From Enterobacter cancerogenus (lineage in GTDB: Bacteria; Pseudomonadota; Gammaproteobacteria; Enterobacterales; Enterobacteriaceae), in contig NZ_CP077290.1 in assembly GCF_019047785.1 (NCBI RefSeq), positions 1 to 64,000 of the forward strand: a DNA stretch of 64,000 nt, written 5' to 3'. Made by a program: the position numbers and the translations under genes. Positions 1 to 9,426 of this stretch are shown here, piece after piece (within the stretch, counting starts at the first letter, position 1; every line of letters starts with the position of its first letter). Under the pieces are notes generated by a model. It did no database searches, was not told where the DNA came from, and saw only the letters and a program-made list of their open reading frames with translations.

Positions 1-347
1 ACCTTGAGCCGGGCGAAAGCGTGCCTATGGTTGGCGTCGTAGAGAAGCCTAAAGCGGATATCGCGCCTTCAAACCTCGCTGTAGTCGGCCGCTACGTCCT
101 GAGTGCAGAAATCTGGCCGCTGCTGGCGAAAACGCCTCCAGGCGCGGGCGATGAGATCCAGCTGACTGACGCCATCGACATGCTGATCGAGAAAGAAACG
201 GTTGAAGCTTACCACATGAAGGGCAAGAGCCATGACTGCGGTAATAAGCTCGGTTATATGCAGGCGTTTGTCGAATACGGCATTCGTCATAATACGCTGG
301 GTGAAGAATTTAAAGGCTGGCTCAAAGAAAGCATGGGTATTAAGTAA
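1..347 (+). CDS. galU: UTP-glucose-1-phosphate uridylyltransferase, C-terminal part
   Basis: Partial gene that enters the window already in frame (first full codon at base 3) and encodes about the last 114 residues of a protein that is near 302 residues in E. coli. GalU makes UDP-glucose from UTP and glucose-1-phosphate in the cytoplasm, feeding LPS core, trehalose and galactose metabolism. The visible stretch has the conserved [18 protein letters not shown] and [11 protein letters not shown] segments of GalU, the last lying in the substrate-binding C-terminal part. It is followed by a strong terminator and convergent hns, the same neighbourhood as in E. coli. Start and catalytic N-terminus lie outside the window. 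Confidence 0.96.
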   Translation, partial: LEPGESVPMVGVVEKPKADIAPSNLAVVGRYVLSAEIWPLLAKTPPGAGDEIQLTDAIDMLIEKETVEAYHMKGKSHDCGNKLGYMQAFVEYGIRHNTLGEEFKGWLKESMGIK

Positions 348-368
348 TATTCTGAATTTCATGCGAAC

Positions 369-402
369 AAAACCGGTGAGGCGATGCCCACCGGTTTTTT
401 TA
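369..402 (+). terminator. Rho-independent terminator of galU
   Basis: Stem AACCGGTG (371-378) pairs with CACCGGTT (389-396) and is followed by a T run to 401. It begins about 20 bases after the galU stop codon. Confidence 0.85.
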
Positions 403-510
403 TACCGCAAAAACAACCCTGCCGGGAAAAGGGTTTGTCAGGTAGCTTAAATAAGCCTCTGTCGCGATATGACAGTCTGTAAGGGGATGTTTGCGGGGAA
501 TTACAAGCAT

Positions 511-537
511 AAAAAATCCCGCATATAGCGGGATTTT
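511..537 (-). terminator. Rho-independent terminator of hns
   Basis: ATCCCGC (516-522) pairs with GCGGGAT (528-534) over a five-base loop; on the minus strand it ends in a T run (the A run at 511-516). It lies 15 bases past the hns stop. The galU-side strand also has a short T run, so it may work weakly both ways. Confidence 0.85.
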
Positions 538-552
538 CGAAACAGGACCAGA

Positions 553-966
553 TTAATCCTTGATCAGGAAGTCATCCAGTTGTTTACCCTGCTCGTCCAT
601 TGCTTTCTTGATTACAGCTGGAGTACGACCCTGGCCGGTCCAGGTTTTAGACTCGCCGTTTTCATCAATGTAGCTGTATTTAGCAGGACGCGCAGCGCGT
701 TTAGCTTTGGTACCGGTTTTCGCTGCAGCCATGCTGTTCAGCAATTCATTTGGATCGATACCATCAGCAATCAGCATTTCACGGTATTGCTGCAGTTTAC
801 GCGTACGTTCTTCGATTTCAGCAGCAGCTACGCTTTCTTCTTCACGACGTTCGTTAACTACAACTTCTAATTTTTCCAGCATTTCTTCAAGCGTTTCAAG
901 GGTACATTCTCTTGCCTGCGCACGAAGAGTACGGATGTTGTTCAGAATTTTAAGTGCTTCGCTCAT
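553..966 (-). CDS. hns: DNA-binding nucleoid protein H-NS
   Basis: A 137-residue protein, the exact usual length of H-NS. It binds curved AT-rich DNA, silences horizontally acquired genes and constrains the nucleoid. Residues 1-80 are the helical, acidic oligomerisation region ([19 protein letters not shown] at the start). After a basic linker (about 82-95) comes the DNA-binding domain with the conserved TWTGQGRTP at about 108-116, whose Q-G-R loop enters the AT minor groove. The ATG at 966 is chosen because it gives the canonical MSEALK start; an open frame continues upstream to 1062 but is not conserved. It stands alone with its own promoter and terminator. It is relevant here because the AT-rich prophage cargo would be a natural H-NS target. 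Confidence 0.98.
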   Translation of the reverse strand: MSEALKILNNIRTLRAQARECTLETLEEMLEKLEVVVNERREEESVAAAEIEERTRKLQQYREMLIADGIDPNELLNSMAAAKTGTKAKRAARPAKYSYIDENGESKTWTGQGRTPAVIKKAMDEQGKQLDDFLIKD

Positions 967-1009
967 TGTAGTAATCTCAAACTTATAATGGGGGTGGTTT
1001 GTTGTCCTA

Positions 1010-1038
1010 ATAATAGAGCGATAAATTGAGTTGTGCAA
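1010..1038 (-). promoter_or_regulatory. sigma70-type hns promoter
   Basis: On the minus strand TTGCAC (-35, 1033-1038) and TATTAT (-10, 1010-1015) are separated by exactly 17 bases, placing the start near 1003 and leaving a leader of about 37 bases before the hns ATG. Confidence 0.75.
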
Positions 1039-1460
1039 TAGGTGGGAATGTAAGGAATTCAAAAAATACTAAATACTCGCCGCTATTATTAATTACGCTA
1101 ACTTAAATTCCACAGCGTATCTGGCTGATGCGTTATCACACCCAGGCGGCAAAAACGGCCCGTTGCGTCTTTTTTTTTGTGACATTTCCCTCAGGAATTA
1201 TAGTTGCGGCGGATAAATATCAGCCTTTTGTATTACTTTGCAAAACAGAGGATAAGGCAAAAATAGTTAATAAATAGTGAATGTTAATGTCCGTTCATTC
1301 CAGTATAAAAAGAAGTGTTATGCCGGGTCTGGGGCCTCTCATAAGGAGGGTGCTAAAAGCGTTTACTCTCTGTTTTAACGTATTATTTTTGCAACCCGAC
1401 CGTGGCTGGCCTTCCTCCAGGCACCTGGGGCAGTGAGGTGGAACGCTGATGATAAGGCAA
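1039..1460. other. hns-tdk intergenic region
   Basis: Divergent spacer of 550 bases in total (967-1516). Apart from the hns promoter and the tdk -10 element listed separately, I see AT-rich sequence (1040-1300) suited to H-NS autoregulation and a GC-richer stretch (1321-1445) with only weak local pairing. No credible gene or small RNA was recognised. Confidence 0.4.
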
Positions 1461-1473
1461 AATATGGTACAAT
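1445..1473 (+). promoter_or_regulatory. probable tdk promoter
   Basis: A good -10 hexamer TACAAT lies at 1468-1473, 44 bases before the tdk start. The -35 position (1445-1450, GCTGAT) is weak, so the call rests mainly on the -10 element and position. Confidence 0.45.
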
Positions 1474-1516
1474 GACTCATCGGGAATATTACACATTGAT
1501 TAGGGTTTAACGGCCA

Positions 1517-2131
1517 ATGGCACAGCTTTATTTCTACTATTCGGCAATGAATGCAGGGAAATCCACAGCGTTACTGCAGTCCTCTTACAATTATCAGGAA
1601 CGGGGCATGCGAACCGTTGTTTATACTGCCGAGATCGACGACAGATTTGGTGCCGGTAAGGTTAGCTCGAGAATCGGCCTCTCGTCGCCTGCCAGGCTCT
1701 ACAACCCCGAGACCGACCTGCTGGAAGATATTCGCTCAGAACACGCTAAAAAGCCCATACACTGCGTGCTGGTGGACGAAAGTCAGTTTCTCACCCGCGA
1801 GCAGGTTCATGCGTTATCTGAGGTTGTAGACAATCTGGATATCCCGGTCCTTTGCTACGGGCTGCGTACCGATTTCCGGGGGGAGTTGTTTGCCGGCAGC
1901 CAATATTTGCTCGCCTGGTCAGATAAGCTCGTTGAGCTAAAAACGATCTGTTTCTGTGGCCGTAAAGCCAGCATGGTGCTTCGTCTCGACCAGTCCGGAA
2001 AACCCTTCGCAGACGGCGAACAGGTAGTGATAGGGGGTAATGAGCGCTATGTCTCCGTGTGCCGTAAACATTATAAAGAAGCGCTCGCCCTGGGTTCTCT
2101 GGCTGTGCTTCAGGATGAAAACCGCAAATAG
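1517..2131 (+). CDS. tdk: thymidine kinase
   Basis: 204 residues (E. coli Tdk 205). It phosphorylates thymidine with ATP to dTMP in the pyrimidine salvage pathway in the cytoplasm. The N-terminal P-loop NAGKST is at residues 12-17, and the Walker-B-like VDESQF, containing the catalytic glutamate, is near residue 87. The C-terminal lasso domain has two cysteine pairs (CFC near 147 and the later C-x2-H of VCRKH) expected to bind zinc. This is the type II (tetrameric) thymidine kinase family, unrelated to herpes-type kinases. Single-gene unit that converges on adhE through a shared terminator. Confidence 0.97.
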   Translation: MAQLYFYYSAMNAGKSTALLQSSYNYQERGMRTVVYTAEIDDRFGAGKVSSRIGLSSPARLYNPETDLLEDIRSEHAKKPIHCVLVDESQFLTREQVHALSEVVDNLDIPVLCYGLRTDFRGELFAGSQYLLAWSDKLVELKTICFCGRKASMVLRLDQSGKPFADGEQVVIGGNERYVSVCRKHYKEALALGSLAVLQDENRK

Positions 2132-2161
2132 CCTTGCTTAGTGTTTGAAACCATCAGACAT

Positions 2162-2189
2162 AAAAAAACCCGCCATTGGCGGGTTTTTT
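2162..2189. terminator. bidirectional terminator between tdk and adhE
   Basis: ACCCGCC-ATT-GGCGGGT hairpin flanked by an A run on the left and a T run on the right, so it can end both convergent transcripts. Confidence 0.85.
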
Positions 2190-2202
2190 CTTAGGCTGTC
2201 AA

Positions 2203-4881
2203 TCAGGCGTTTTTCTTCGCTTTTTTGTCAGCTTTTACTACCGGCGCTGCAACTTGTGCAGTGTCAGCTTCGCCTTCTTTGTACTCACGTCCGTAGAAGG
2301 TATCCAGCAGGATCTGTTTCAGCTCGGCAATCAGTGGGTAACGTGGGTTAGCACCGGTACACTGGTCATCGAAGGCATCTTCAGACAGCTTATCAACGTG
2401 AGCGAGGAAGTCAGCTTCCTGAACGCCTGCTTCGCGGATAGATTTAGGAATGCCCAGCTCAGCTTTGATGCTGTCCAGCCATGCCAGCAGTTTCTCAATC
2501 TTCGCCGCGGTGCGATCGCCCGGAGCGGACAGACCCAGGTGGTCAGCGATTTCAGCATAGCGACGACGCGCTTGCGGACGGTCGTACTGGCTGAAAGCAG
2601 TCTGCTTGGTTGGGTTGTCGTTGGCGTTATAGCGGATAACGTTGCTGATCAACAGGGCGTTCGCCAGACCGTGAGGAATGTGGAACTGGGAGCCCAGTTT
2701 GTGCGCCATTGAGTGACACACGCCCAGGAACGCGTTCGCAAACGCGATACCCGCGATGGTCGCAGCACTGTGTACACGCTCACGCGCTACCGGGTTTTTA
2801 GACCCTTCGTTGTAAGATGCTGGCAGGTTTTCTTTCAGCAGTTTCAGCGCCTGCAGAGCCTGACCGTCGGAGAACTCAGATGCCAGTACGGAAACGTAAG
2901 CTTCCAGGGCGTGAGTGACCGCATCAAGACCACCGAACGCACACAGTGACTTCGGCATATCCATGACCAGGTTGGCATCAACGATAGCCATATCCGGCGT
3001 AAGCGCGTAGTCAGCCAGTGGGTATTTCTGGCCGGTTGCATCGTCAGTGACCACAGCAAACGGCGTCACTTCTGAACCGGTACCGGAAGTGGTGGTAACC
3101 GCGATCATTTTCGCTTTTACGCCCATTTTCGGGAACTTGTAGATACGTTTACGGATGTCCATAAAGCGCAGCGCCAGTTCTTCGAAGTGAGTTTCAGGAT
3201 GTTCGTACATCACCCACATGATTTTCGCGGCATCCATTGGGGAACCACCGCCCAGTGCGATAATCACATCTGGTTTGAAGGAGTTTGCCAGCTCGGCACC
3301 TTTGCGAACCACGCTCAGCGTTGGGTCAGCTTCAACTTCAAAGAAGACTTCAGTTTCTACACCAGACGCTTTCAGAACAGAGGTGATCTGGTCTGCATAG
3401 CCGTTGTTGAACAGGAAACGGTCAGTCACGATGAGCGCACGTTTGTGGCCATCAGTAATCACTTCATCCAGCGCGATTGGCAGAGAGCCGCGGCGGAAGT
3501 AGATAGATTTCGGAAGTTTATGCCACAACATGTTTTCAGCTCGCTTAGCAACGGTTTTCTTGTTGATCAGGTGTTTTGGACCAACGTTTTCAGAGATGGA
3601 GTTACCACCCCAGGAACCACAACCCAGAGTCAGGGAAGGTGCGAGTTTGAAGTTATACAGGTCGCCGATACCACCCTGAGAAGCAGGGGTGTTAATCAGA
3701 ATACGGGCAGTTTTCATCATCTGACCGAAGTGGGCAACACGTTCTGGCTGGTTATCCTGGTCGGTGTACAGGCAAGAGGTGTGACCGATACCGCCCATCG
3801 CAACCAGTTTCTCCGCTTTTTCTACCGCGTCTTCAAAATCTTTCGCGCGGTACATTGCAAGCGTAGGAGACAGTTTTTCGTGTGCAAACGGTTCGCTTTC
3901 ATCAACAACAGTAACTTCACCGATCAGAATCTTGGTGTTTGCCGGCACGGTAAAGCCTGCAAGTTCAGCGATTTTGTAAGCAGGCTGGCCTACGATAGCA
4001 GCGTTGAGTGCGCCATTTTTCAGAATGATGTTCTGAACCGCTTTCAGTTCCTGGCCTTGCAGCATGTAGCCGCCATGGCTGGCGAAACGTTCACGAACGG
4101 CGTCATAAACGGAATCCACCACAACAACAGACTGTTCAGAAGCACAGATAACGCCGTTGTCGAAGGTTTTGGACATCAGTACGGAAGCCACAGCACGTTT
4201 GATATCTGCGGTTTCATCGATAACAACAGGGGTGTTGCCTGCGCCAACGCCGATAGCCGGTTTACCGGAACTGTATGCCGCTTTAACCATGCCTGGACCA
4301 CCGGTCGCCAGAATCAGGTTAATGTCCGGGTGATGCATCAGCGCGTTGGACAATTCAACGGAAGGTTGGTCAATCCAGCCAATAAGATCTTTTGGCGCAC
4401 CCGCGGCGATTGCTGCTTGCAGGACGATGTCAGCTGCTTTGTTGGTGGCGTCTTTCGCACGTGGGTGCGGGGAGAAGATGATTGCGTTACGGGTCTTCAG
4501 GCTGATAAGAGATTTGAAGATTGCGGTAGACGTTGGGTTGGTGGTTGGAACGATACCGCAAATGATGCCGATAGGTTCTGCGATGGTAATCGTACCGAAG
4601 GTGTCGTCTTCAGACAGCACGCCGCAGGTTTTCTCATCTTTATAGGCGTTGTAGATATACTCAGAAGCAAAGTGGTTTTTGATCACTTTATCTTCAACGA
4701 TACCCATGCCGGATTCGGCAACGGCCATTTTAGCGAGAGGGATTCGAGCATCTGCAGCAGCCAGAGCGGCCGCGCGGAAGATTTTATCAACCTGTTCTTG
4801 GGTGAAATTGGCATATTCACGCTGGGCTTTTTTCACGCGCTCGACGAGGGCGTTCAGTTCAGCGATATTGGTAACAGCCAT
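2203..4881 (-). CDS. adhE: bifunctional acetaldehyde-CoA/alcohol dehydrogenase
   Basis: 892 residues (E. coli 891). It reduces acetyl-CoA to acetaldehyde and then ethanol with NADH, regenerating NAD+ in fermentation; the protein forms spirosomes in the cytoplasm. Residues about 1-440 form the CoA-acylating aldehyde dehydrogenase with the nucleophile cysteine in GVICASEQS (near residue 246). Residues about 450-870 form the iron-dependent alcohol dehydrogenase, with [10 protein letters not shown] nucleotide-binding sequence and the metal-binding D/H residues in [12 protein letters not shown] and [16 protein letters not shown]. The lysine-rich end ([10 protein letters not shown]) is typical. The start has a good CAGGAG ribosome site. 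A long, pairing leader upstream (4906-5026) suggests post-transcriptional control. Confidence 0.98.
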   Translation of the reverse strand: MAVTNIAELNALVERVKKAQREYANFTQEQVDKIFRAAALAAADARIPLAKMAVAESGMGIVEDKVIKNHFASEYIYNAYKDEKTCGVLSEDDTFGTITIAEPIGIICGIVPTTNPTSTAIFKSLISLKTRNAIIFSPHPRAKDATNKAADIVLQAAIAAGAPKDLIGWIDQPSVELSNALMHHPDINLILATGGPGMVKAAYSSGKPAIGVGAGNTPVVIDETADIKRAVASVLMSKTFDNGVICASEQSVVVVDSVYDAVRERFASHGGYMLQGQELKAVQNIILKNGALNAAIVGQPAYKIAELAGFTVPANTKILIGEVTVVDESEPFAHEKLSPTLAMYRAKDFEDAVEKAEKLVAMGGIGHTSCLYTDQDNQPERVAHFGQMMKTARILINTPASQGGIGDLYNFKLAPSLTLGCGSWGGNSISENVGPKHLINKKTVAKRAENMLWHKLPKSIYFRRGSLPIALDEVITDGHKRALIVTDRFLFNNGYADQITSVLKASGVETEVFFEVEADPTLSVVRKGAELANSFKPDVIIALGGGSPMDAAKIMWVMYEHPETHFEELALRFMDIRKRIYKFPKMGVKAKMIAVTTTSGTGSEVTPFAVVTDDATGQKYPLADYALTPDMAIVDANLVMDMPKSLCAFGGLDAVTHALEAYVSVLASEFSDGQALQALKLLKENLPASYNEGSKNPVARERVHSAATIAGIAFANAFLGVCHSMAHKLGSQFHIPHGLANALLISNVIRYNANDNPTKQTAFSQYDRPQARRRYAEIADHLGLSAPGDRTAAKIEKLLAWLDSIKAELGIPKSIREAGVQEADFLAHVDKLSEDAFDDQCTGANPRYPLIAELKQILLDTFYGREYKEGEADTAQVAAPVVKADKKAKKNA

Positions 4882-4905
4882 AATGCTCTCCTGATAATGT
4901 TTAAA

Positions 4906-5026
4906 CTCTTTTAGTAAACCAGCGCTCGATACGTCACACAGTATAGTCAGAGCCGTTCATGCTTGCGTAACACACAATAAAACAAAGGGTTACTGACCGC
5001 CTGAACGCACTAATTTACTAAAAGAG
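4906..5026 (-). promoter_or_regulatory. long-range inverted repeat in the adhE leader
   Basis: CTCTTTTAGTAAA (4906-4918) and TTTACTAAAAGAG (5014-5026) are perfectly complementary 13-mers 95 bases apart. If transcribed in the adhE leader they would close a long RNA stem whose 3' arm ends about 25 bases before the adhE start. In E. coli adhE mRNA is known to need RNase III processing of its leader for translation; linking this stem to that mechanism is inference. Confidence 0.5.
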
Positions 5027-5360
5027 CCTTACCTTAGCATCATCCCTTTTTGATAGGTGATATCCCTGGGGGCGTAATCAAGATTACTCACTTCTGAGTA
5101 CGAAAATCATGATCTGCGTCAATTTTTCCCTAAGCTGATACCTTTCAGCAGGGGTATTTTGTCGACATTATTCTACTGTTAAATAATTAAGTAACTATTG
5201 AAAGCGAAGCTATCATAGATAATACAAATAATTAACATTATGAAATGCTACTATTTTGCCGCAGATTTCTGATGAAGAATGCGTATAAAAAGCGTATCTT
5301 CAGCGCGGTTTTATCAGGATCCCTTTTCAGCCCAGGCTATGCGCATTAGCGGAGCACCAC
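5027..5360. other. adhE-ychE divergent spacer
   Basis: Non-coding AT-rich stretch expected to hold the adhE promoters and Cra/Fis/NarL-type sites known from E. coli, and the ychE promoter. I could not place any of these with confidence from the sequence alone. GGAGCACCAC at 5351-5360 is the ychE ribosome-binding site. Confidence 0.35.
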
Positions 5361-6008
5361 GTGATTCAAACGCTCTTTGATTTCCCTACATATTTTAAGT
5401 TTTTTATTGGTTTGTTTGCCCTCGTGAACCCGGTGGGGATCATTCCTGTCTTCATTAGCATGACCAGCTACCAGACGGCGGCCGCCAGAAATAAGACTAA
5501 CCTCACTGCAAACCTGTCGGTTGCCATTATTTTGCTGACCTCCCTTTATCTGGGAGACGCCATTCTGCAGCTGTTTGGTATCTCGATTGATTCCTTCAGA
5601 ATTGCAGGCGGGATCCTGGTCGTTACCATCGCCATGTCGATGATCAGCGGTAAGCTCGGTGAAGATAAGCAGAATAAACAGGAGAAGTCAGAGACCGCTA
5701 TCCGCGAAAGCATCGGCGTGGTGCCGCTGGCGCTGCCTTTGATGGCCGGACCGGGCGCGATCAGCTCAACGATCGTGTGGGGTACGCGCTACCACAACGT
5801 GATGCACCTGATTGGGTTTTCGGTGGCGATAGCCCTGTTTGCGCTTTGCTGCTGGGGCGTATTCCGTATGGCACCGTGGCTGGTTCGTTTACTGGGTCAG
5901 ACGGGCATTAACGTCATAACGCGTATTATGGGTCTTTTGCTGATGGCGCTGGGCATTGAGTTTATCGTCACCGGCATTAAAAGCATTTTCCCCGGATTGT
6001 TGCATTAA
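5361..6008 (+). CDS. ychE: MarC/YchE family inner-membrane protein
   Basis: 215 residues, the size of E. coli YchE, which it matches closely by eye. It is an integral inner-membrane protein with about six hydrophobic helices, including FFIGLFALVNPVGIIPVFIS at the N-terminus, whose NPVG motif is typical of the MarC (UPF0056) family. A central charged loop (GKLGEDKQNKQEKSE) separates two repeated halves; the second half has LPLMAGPGAI. Translation starts with GTG, chosen because GGAG lies six bases before it and the resulting MIQTLFDFP start is the conserved one. Function is not established; family members have been suggested as transporters. It lies upstream of the opp operon but a terminator separates them. 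Confidence 0.9.
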   Translation: MIQTLFDFPTYFKFFIGLFALVNPVGIIPVFISMTSYQTAAARNKTNLTANLSVAIILLTSLYLGDAILQLFGISIDSFRIAGGILVVTIAMSMISGKLGEDKQNKQEKSETAIRESIGVVPLALPLMAGPGAISSTIVWGTRYHNVMHLIGFSVAIALFALCCWGVFRMAPWLVRLLGQTGINVITRIMGLLLMALGIEFIVTGIKSIFPGLLH

Positions 6009-6024
6009 CAGTTTCATATGAAAG

Positions 6025-6050
6025 AACGGTGCCGGTGGCACCGTTTTTTT
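6025..6050 (+). terminator. Rho-independent terminator of ychE
   Basis: AACGGTGCC-GGT-GGCACCGTT stem at 6025-6045 followed by T residues, 17 bases after the ychE stop. Confidence 0.85.
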
Positions 6051-6780
6051 ACATCGTTATCAGTAAAAAATATAAATAAAGTTGAAATGCGCACACGTCA
6101 TAATAAATTCTACTAATAATCCCCGCTTTATACATTTCAATGAGTTAGATGTTGACTCTCATCACCTCTGCACATAAATCCTGCAATCGATCTGTTATTT
6201 TTCTCACATGATACTCTGGGGCTTGCTGAGAGATAACCGAAATGATATTAGTAATTTCAACGTTCCCCCAGAGGAATGTGCTAAATAATAATCAATTGTT
6301 AATTTTTTGTACAAAACCAGTCGAACGAAGCGCAGCGACGCGCTCGCAGAAGTATATTTCTGTATCGTATTGAATAGCAGGGCGTTTCCCTGATGTTTGA
6401 TCTCAGGCAAGGCAGCCCCCTAAAAGACGGTCTCTACCGTAAAAGAGAATTGCTTAACAAATTTGCAAAATGTATTGGCGAGAGCTGACGCCATTTGGTA
6501 CTTTCCGGCCTTATATTTTGCAGCTGTAAACAAGTAGATGAGAATTATTTTCATATAGTTTTCTTCTCAGATATCTCAGGCACGTCGCGGACAGGGCGGC
6601 GTACCCGGAATCGACGCAAGACCGCCACACGAGCGGTCAGTAATAAAGAAGTCGGTGATAGCAAGAAGTAAAAAAAAGAACCTGACAGCAGCAAAAAAAA
6701 CTCCTGCGCTGTACAGGCCCCAGAAGGGGATTACACAACTGGCGAAGGCCGGTCATTATAATGAGTGGAGTACCAACACA
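6051..6780 (+). other. long oppA upstream/leader region
   Basis: About 730 bases without a credible gene. It holds an inverted pair CTCTGGGG (6213-6220) / CCCCAGAG (6265-6272), a Fur-box-like sequence at 6539-6553 and the oppA leader. The bases just before the oppA start are C/A-rich (ACCAACACA), which resembles the target class of the small RNA GcvB known to repress oppA in enterobacteria. The open frame reading into oppA from 6655 is not conserved and is not used as the start. Confidence 0.5.
6539..6553. promoter_or_regulatory. Fur-box-like dyad upstream of oppA
   Basis: TGAGAAT-T-ATTTTCA matches the 7-1-7 Fur consensus TGATAAT-N-ATTATCA at 12 of 14 positions. It lies about 230 bases before the oppA start. 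No binding data; inference from pattern only. Confidence 0.4.
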
Positions 6781-8412
6781 ATGTCCATCATCACAAAAAA
6801 AAGTCTGGTCGCGGCGGGAATTTTAACTGCGCTAATCGCGGGCAACGCTGCAATGGCTGCAGACGTGCCGGCAGGGGTTCAACTGGCTGAGAAGCAAACG
6901 CTGGTTCGTAATAACGGCGCTGAAGTTCAGTCTCTCGATCCGCACAAAATCGAAGGTGTTCCTGAGTCAAACGTAAACCGCGACCTGTTTGAAGGTCTGC
7001 TGGTGACCGACGTTGACGGCCACCCGGCTCCGGGTGTTGCTGAAAAATGGGAAAATAAAGATTTCAAAGTCTGGACCTTCCATCTGCGTAAAGATGCAAA
7101 ATGGTCTGACGGTACACCGGTAACCGCTGAAGATTTCGTTTATAGCTGGCAGCGTCTGGCAAATCCTAATACCGCCTCTCCGTATGCGAGCTATCTGCAG
7201 TATGGTCACATCGCCAATATTGATGACATCATCACGGGTAAAAAACCGGTGACTGACCTCGGCGTAAAAGCCATTGATGCAAACACATTTGAAGTGACGT
7301 TGAGCGAGCCTGTTCCGTACTTCTACAAATTGCTGGTTCACCCGTCCGTTTCCCCGGTTCCAAAAGCGGCCATCGAGAAGTTTGGTGAAAAATGGACCCA
7401 GCCTGCGAATATCGTCACCAACGGCGCTTATAAGCTGAAAGACTGGGTGGTCAACGAACGTTTGGTGCTGGAGCGTAACACCAACTACTGGGATAACGCG
7501 AAGACCGTCATTAACCAGGTGACCTATCTGCCAATCGCTTCTGAAGTGACGGACGTTAACCGCTACCGCAGCGGTGAAATCGATATGACCTATAACAACA
7601 TGCCGATTGAACTGTTCCAGAAGCTGAAAAAAGAAATTCCGAAAGAAGTACATGTCGATCCTTACCTCTGCACTTACTACTATGAAATTAACAACCAGAA
7701 AGCACCGTTTACCGACGTGCGCGTTCGTACCGCACTAAAGCTGGCGCTGGACCGCGATATCATTGTTAACAAAGTGAAGAACCAGGGCGACCTGCCAGCA
7801 TACAGCTACACCCCTCCATACACCGATGGCGCGAAACTGACCGAGCCAGAGTGGTTCAAAATGACGCAGGAACAGCGTAACGCCGAAGCGAAAAAACTGC
7901 TGGCTGAAGCCGGGTATACCGCTGACAAGCCGCTGACCTTCAGCCTGCTGTACAACACCTCGGATCTGCATAAAAAACTGGCTATCGCCGTCGCATCCAT
8001 CTGGAAGAAGAACCTGGGCGCAAACGTGAAGCTGGAAAATCAGGAGTGGAAGACCTTCCTCGACACGCGTCATCAGGGCACCTTTGACGTTGCGCGCGCA
8101 GGCTGGTGTGCGGACTATAACGAACCGACGTCCTTCCTGAATACCATGCTGAGCGACAGCTCCAACAACACCGCGCACTATAAGAGCCCGGCGTTTGACA
8201 AGCTGATTGGCGATACGCTGAAAACCACTGACGACGCGCAGCGCGCTGAACTCTATTCAAAAGCGGAGCAGCAGTTGGATAAAGATTCCGCGATTGTGCC
8301 GGTTTACTACTACGTGAACGCCCGTCTGGTTAAGCCATGGGTTGGGGGTTACACAGGTAAAGACCCGATGGATAATATCTCTGTCAAAAACTTGTATATT
8401 ATCAAGCATTAA
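6781..8412 (+). CDS. oppA: periplasmic oligopeptide-binding protein OppA
   Basis: 543 residues, equal to E. coli OppA. It is the periplasmic receptor of the oligopeptide ABC importer and binds peptides of two to five residues with little side-chain specificity. A Sec signal peptide (residues 1-26, ending NAAMA before ADVPAG) is evident. The mature part has the SBP_bac_5 features: NNGAEVQSLDPHKIEGVPE at the start, LFEGLL, and the NGAYKLKDW and CADYNEPTSFL segments. It is the first gene of oppABCDF; the gap to oppB (81 bases) fits higher expression of the receptor. Start chosen at 6781 because it gives the signal peptide and follows GGAG with 10 bases' spacing. Confidence 0.98.
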   Translation: MSIITKKSLVAAGILTALIAGNAAMAADVPAGVQLAEKQTLVRNNGAEVQSLDPHKIEGVPESNVNRDLFEGLLVTDVDGHPAPGVAEKWENKDFKVWTFHLRKDAKWSDGTPVTAEDFVYSWQRLANPNTASPYASYLQYGHIANIDDIITGKKPVTDLGVKAIDANTFEVTLSEPVPYFYKLLVHPSVSPVPKAAIEKFGEKWTQPANIVTNGAYKLKDWVVNERLVLERNTNYWDNAKTVINQVTYLPIASEVTDVNRYRSGEIDMTYNNMPIELFQKLKKEIPKEVHVDPYLCTYYYEINNQKAPFTDVRVRTALKLALDRDIIVNKVKNQGDLPAYSYTPPYTDGAKLTEPEWFKMTQEQRNAEAKKLLAEAGYTADKPLTFSLLYNTSDLHKKLAIAVASIWKKNLGANVKLENQEWKTFLDTRHQGTFDVARAGWCADYNEPTSFLNTMLSDSSNNTAHYKSPAFDKLIGDTLKTTDDAQRAELYSKAEQQLDKDSAIVPVYYYVNARLVKPWVGGYTGKDPMDNISVKNLYIIKH

Positions 8413-8493
8413 TGGCAATGAGTGGGGCGGGTATACTCGCCCCACGGTGTCTAATCATCATCACATAAAGGCACACGCCAGAAGGTACGGGCA

Positions 8494-9414
8494 ATGTTGA
8501 AATTTATCCTGCGTCGCTGTTTAGAAGCGATTCCAACGCTATTTATTCTTATTACAATTTCCTTCTTTATGATGCGTTTGGCCCCGGGCAGTCCTTTTAC
8601 CGGTGAGCGCACGCTGCCGCCAGAAGTCATGGCCAACATCGAAGCGAAATATCATTTAAACGATCCTATCACCACCCAATACTTCAATTATCTGAAGCAG
8701 CTGGCGCACGGGGATTTTGGGCCGTCATTCAAATACAAAGACTATTCCGTTAACGACCTGGTGGCCTCCAGCTTCCCGGTATCGGCGAAATTAGGCGCGG
8801 CGGCATTTATTCTGGCCGTGGTTCTCGGCGTAACGGCGGGCGTTATCGCCGCGTTGAAACAAAATACCCGATGGGATTACGCCGTGATGGGGGTGGCAAT
8901 GACCGGGGTGGTCATACCCAGCTTCGTTGTCGCGCCATTACTGGTCATGATATTCGCGATCACGCTGAAATGGCTGCCCGGGGGCGGCTGGAACGGTGGG
9001 GCAATACAATTTATGATTTTGCCGATGGTGGCGCTCTCGCTGGCCTACATCGCCAGCATCGCGCGTATCACCCGTGGTTCGATGATTGAAGTATTGCACT
9101 CAAACTTCATCCGTACCGCGCGCGCAAAAGGGCTGCCGATGCGCCGTATCATCTTCCGCCATGCGCTTAAACCTGCGCTGTTACCGGTGCTGTCGTACAT
9201 GGGTCCGGCCTTCGTGGGGATCATCACCGGTTCAATGGTTATAGAAACCATTTATGGCTTGCCGGGTATTGGTCAGCTGTTTGTTAACGGTGCACTTAAC
9301 CGTGACTATTCACTCGTTCTCAGCCTCACCATCCTTGTGGGGGCACTGACCATTCTCTTTAACGCCGTTGTCGATGTGCTGTATGCCGTTATCGACCCGA
9401 AAATCCGTTACTAA
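8494..9414 (+). CDS. oppB: oligopeptide ABC transporter permease OppB
   Basis: 306 residues with six predicted membrane helices; the first (LFILITISFFMMRLAPG) follows the amino-terminal KFILRRCLEAIP typical of OppB/DppB permeases. The EAA loop that docks to the ATPases is the stretch around HSNFIRTARAKGLP (about residues 200-214), with the conserved A and G. It pairs with OppC to form the inner-membrane pore of the peptide importer. Cotranscribed with oppC 12 bases downstream. Confidence 0.97.
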   Translation: MLKFILRRCLEAIPTLFILITISFFMMRLAPGSPFTGERTLPPEVMANIEAKYHLNDPITTQYFNYLKQLAHGDFGPSFKYKDYSVNDLVASSFPVSAKLGAAAFILAVVLGVTAGVIAALKQNTRWDYAVMGVAMTGVVIPSFVVAPLLVMIFAITLKWLPGGGWNGGAIQFMILPMVALSLAYIASIARITRGSMIEVLHSNFIRTARAKGLPMRRIIFRHALKPALLPVLSYMGPAFVGIITGSMVIETIYGLPGIGQLFVNGALNRDYSLVLSLTILVGALTILFNAVVDVLYAVIDPKIRY

Positions 9415-9426
9415 CTGGAGCTCGCC

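Noticed and set aside
3187..4914. Long 575-codon open frame on the plus strand opposite adhE
   Set aside because: It is the antisense shadow of the highly expressed, codon-biased adhE; no ribosome site and no protein-like composition.
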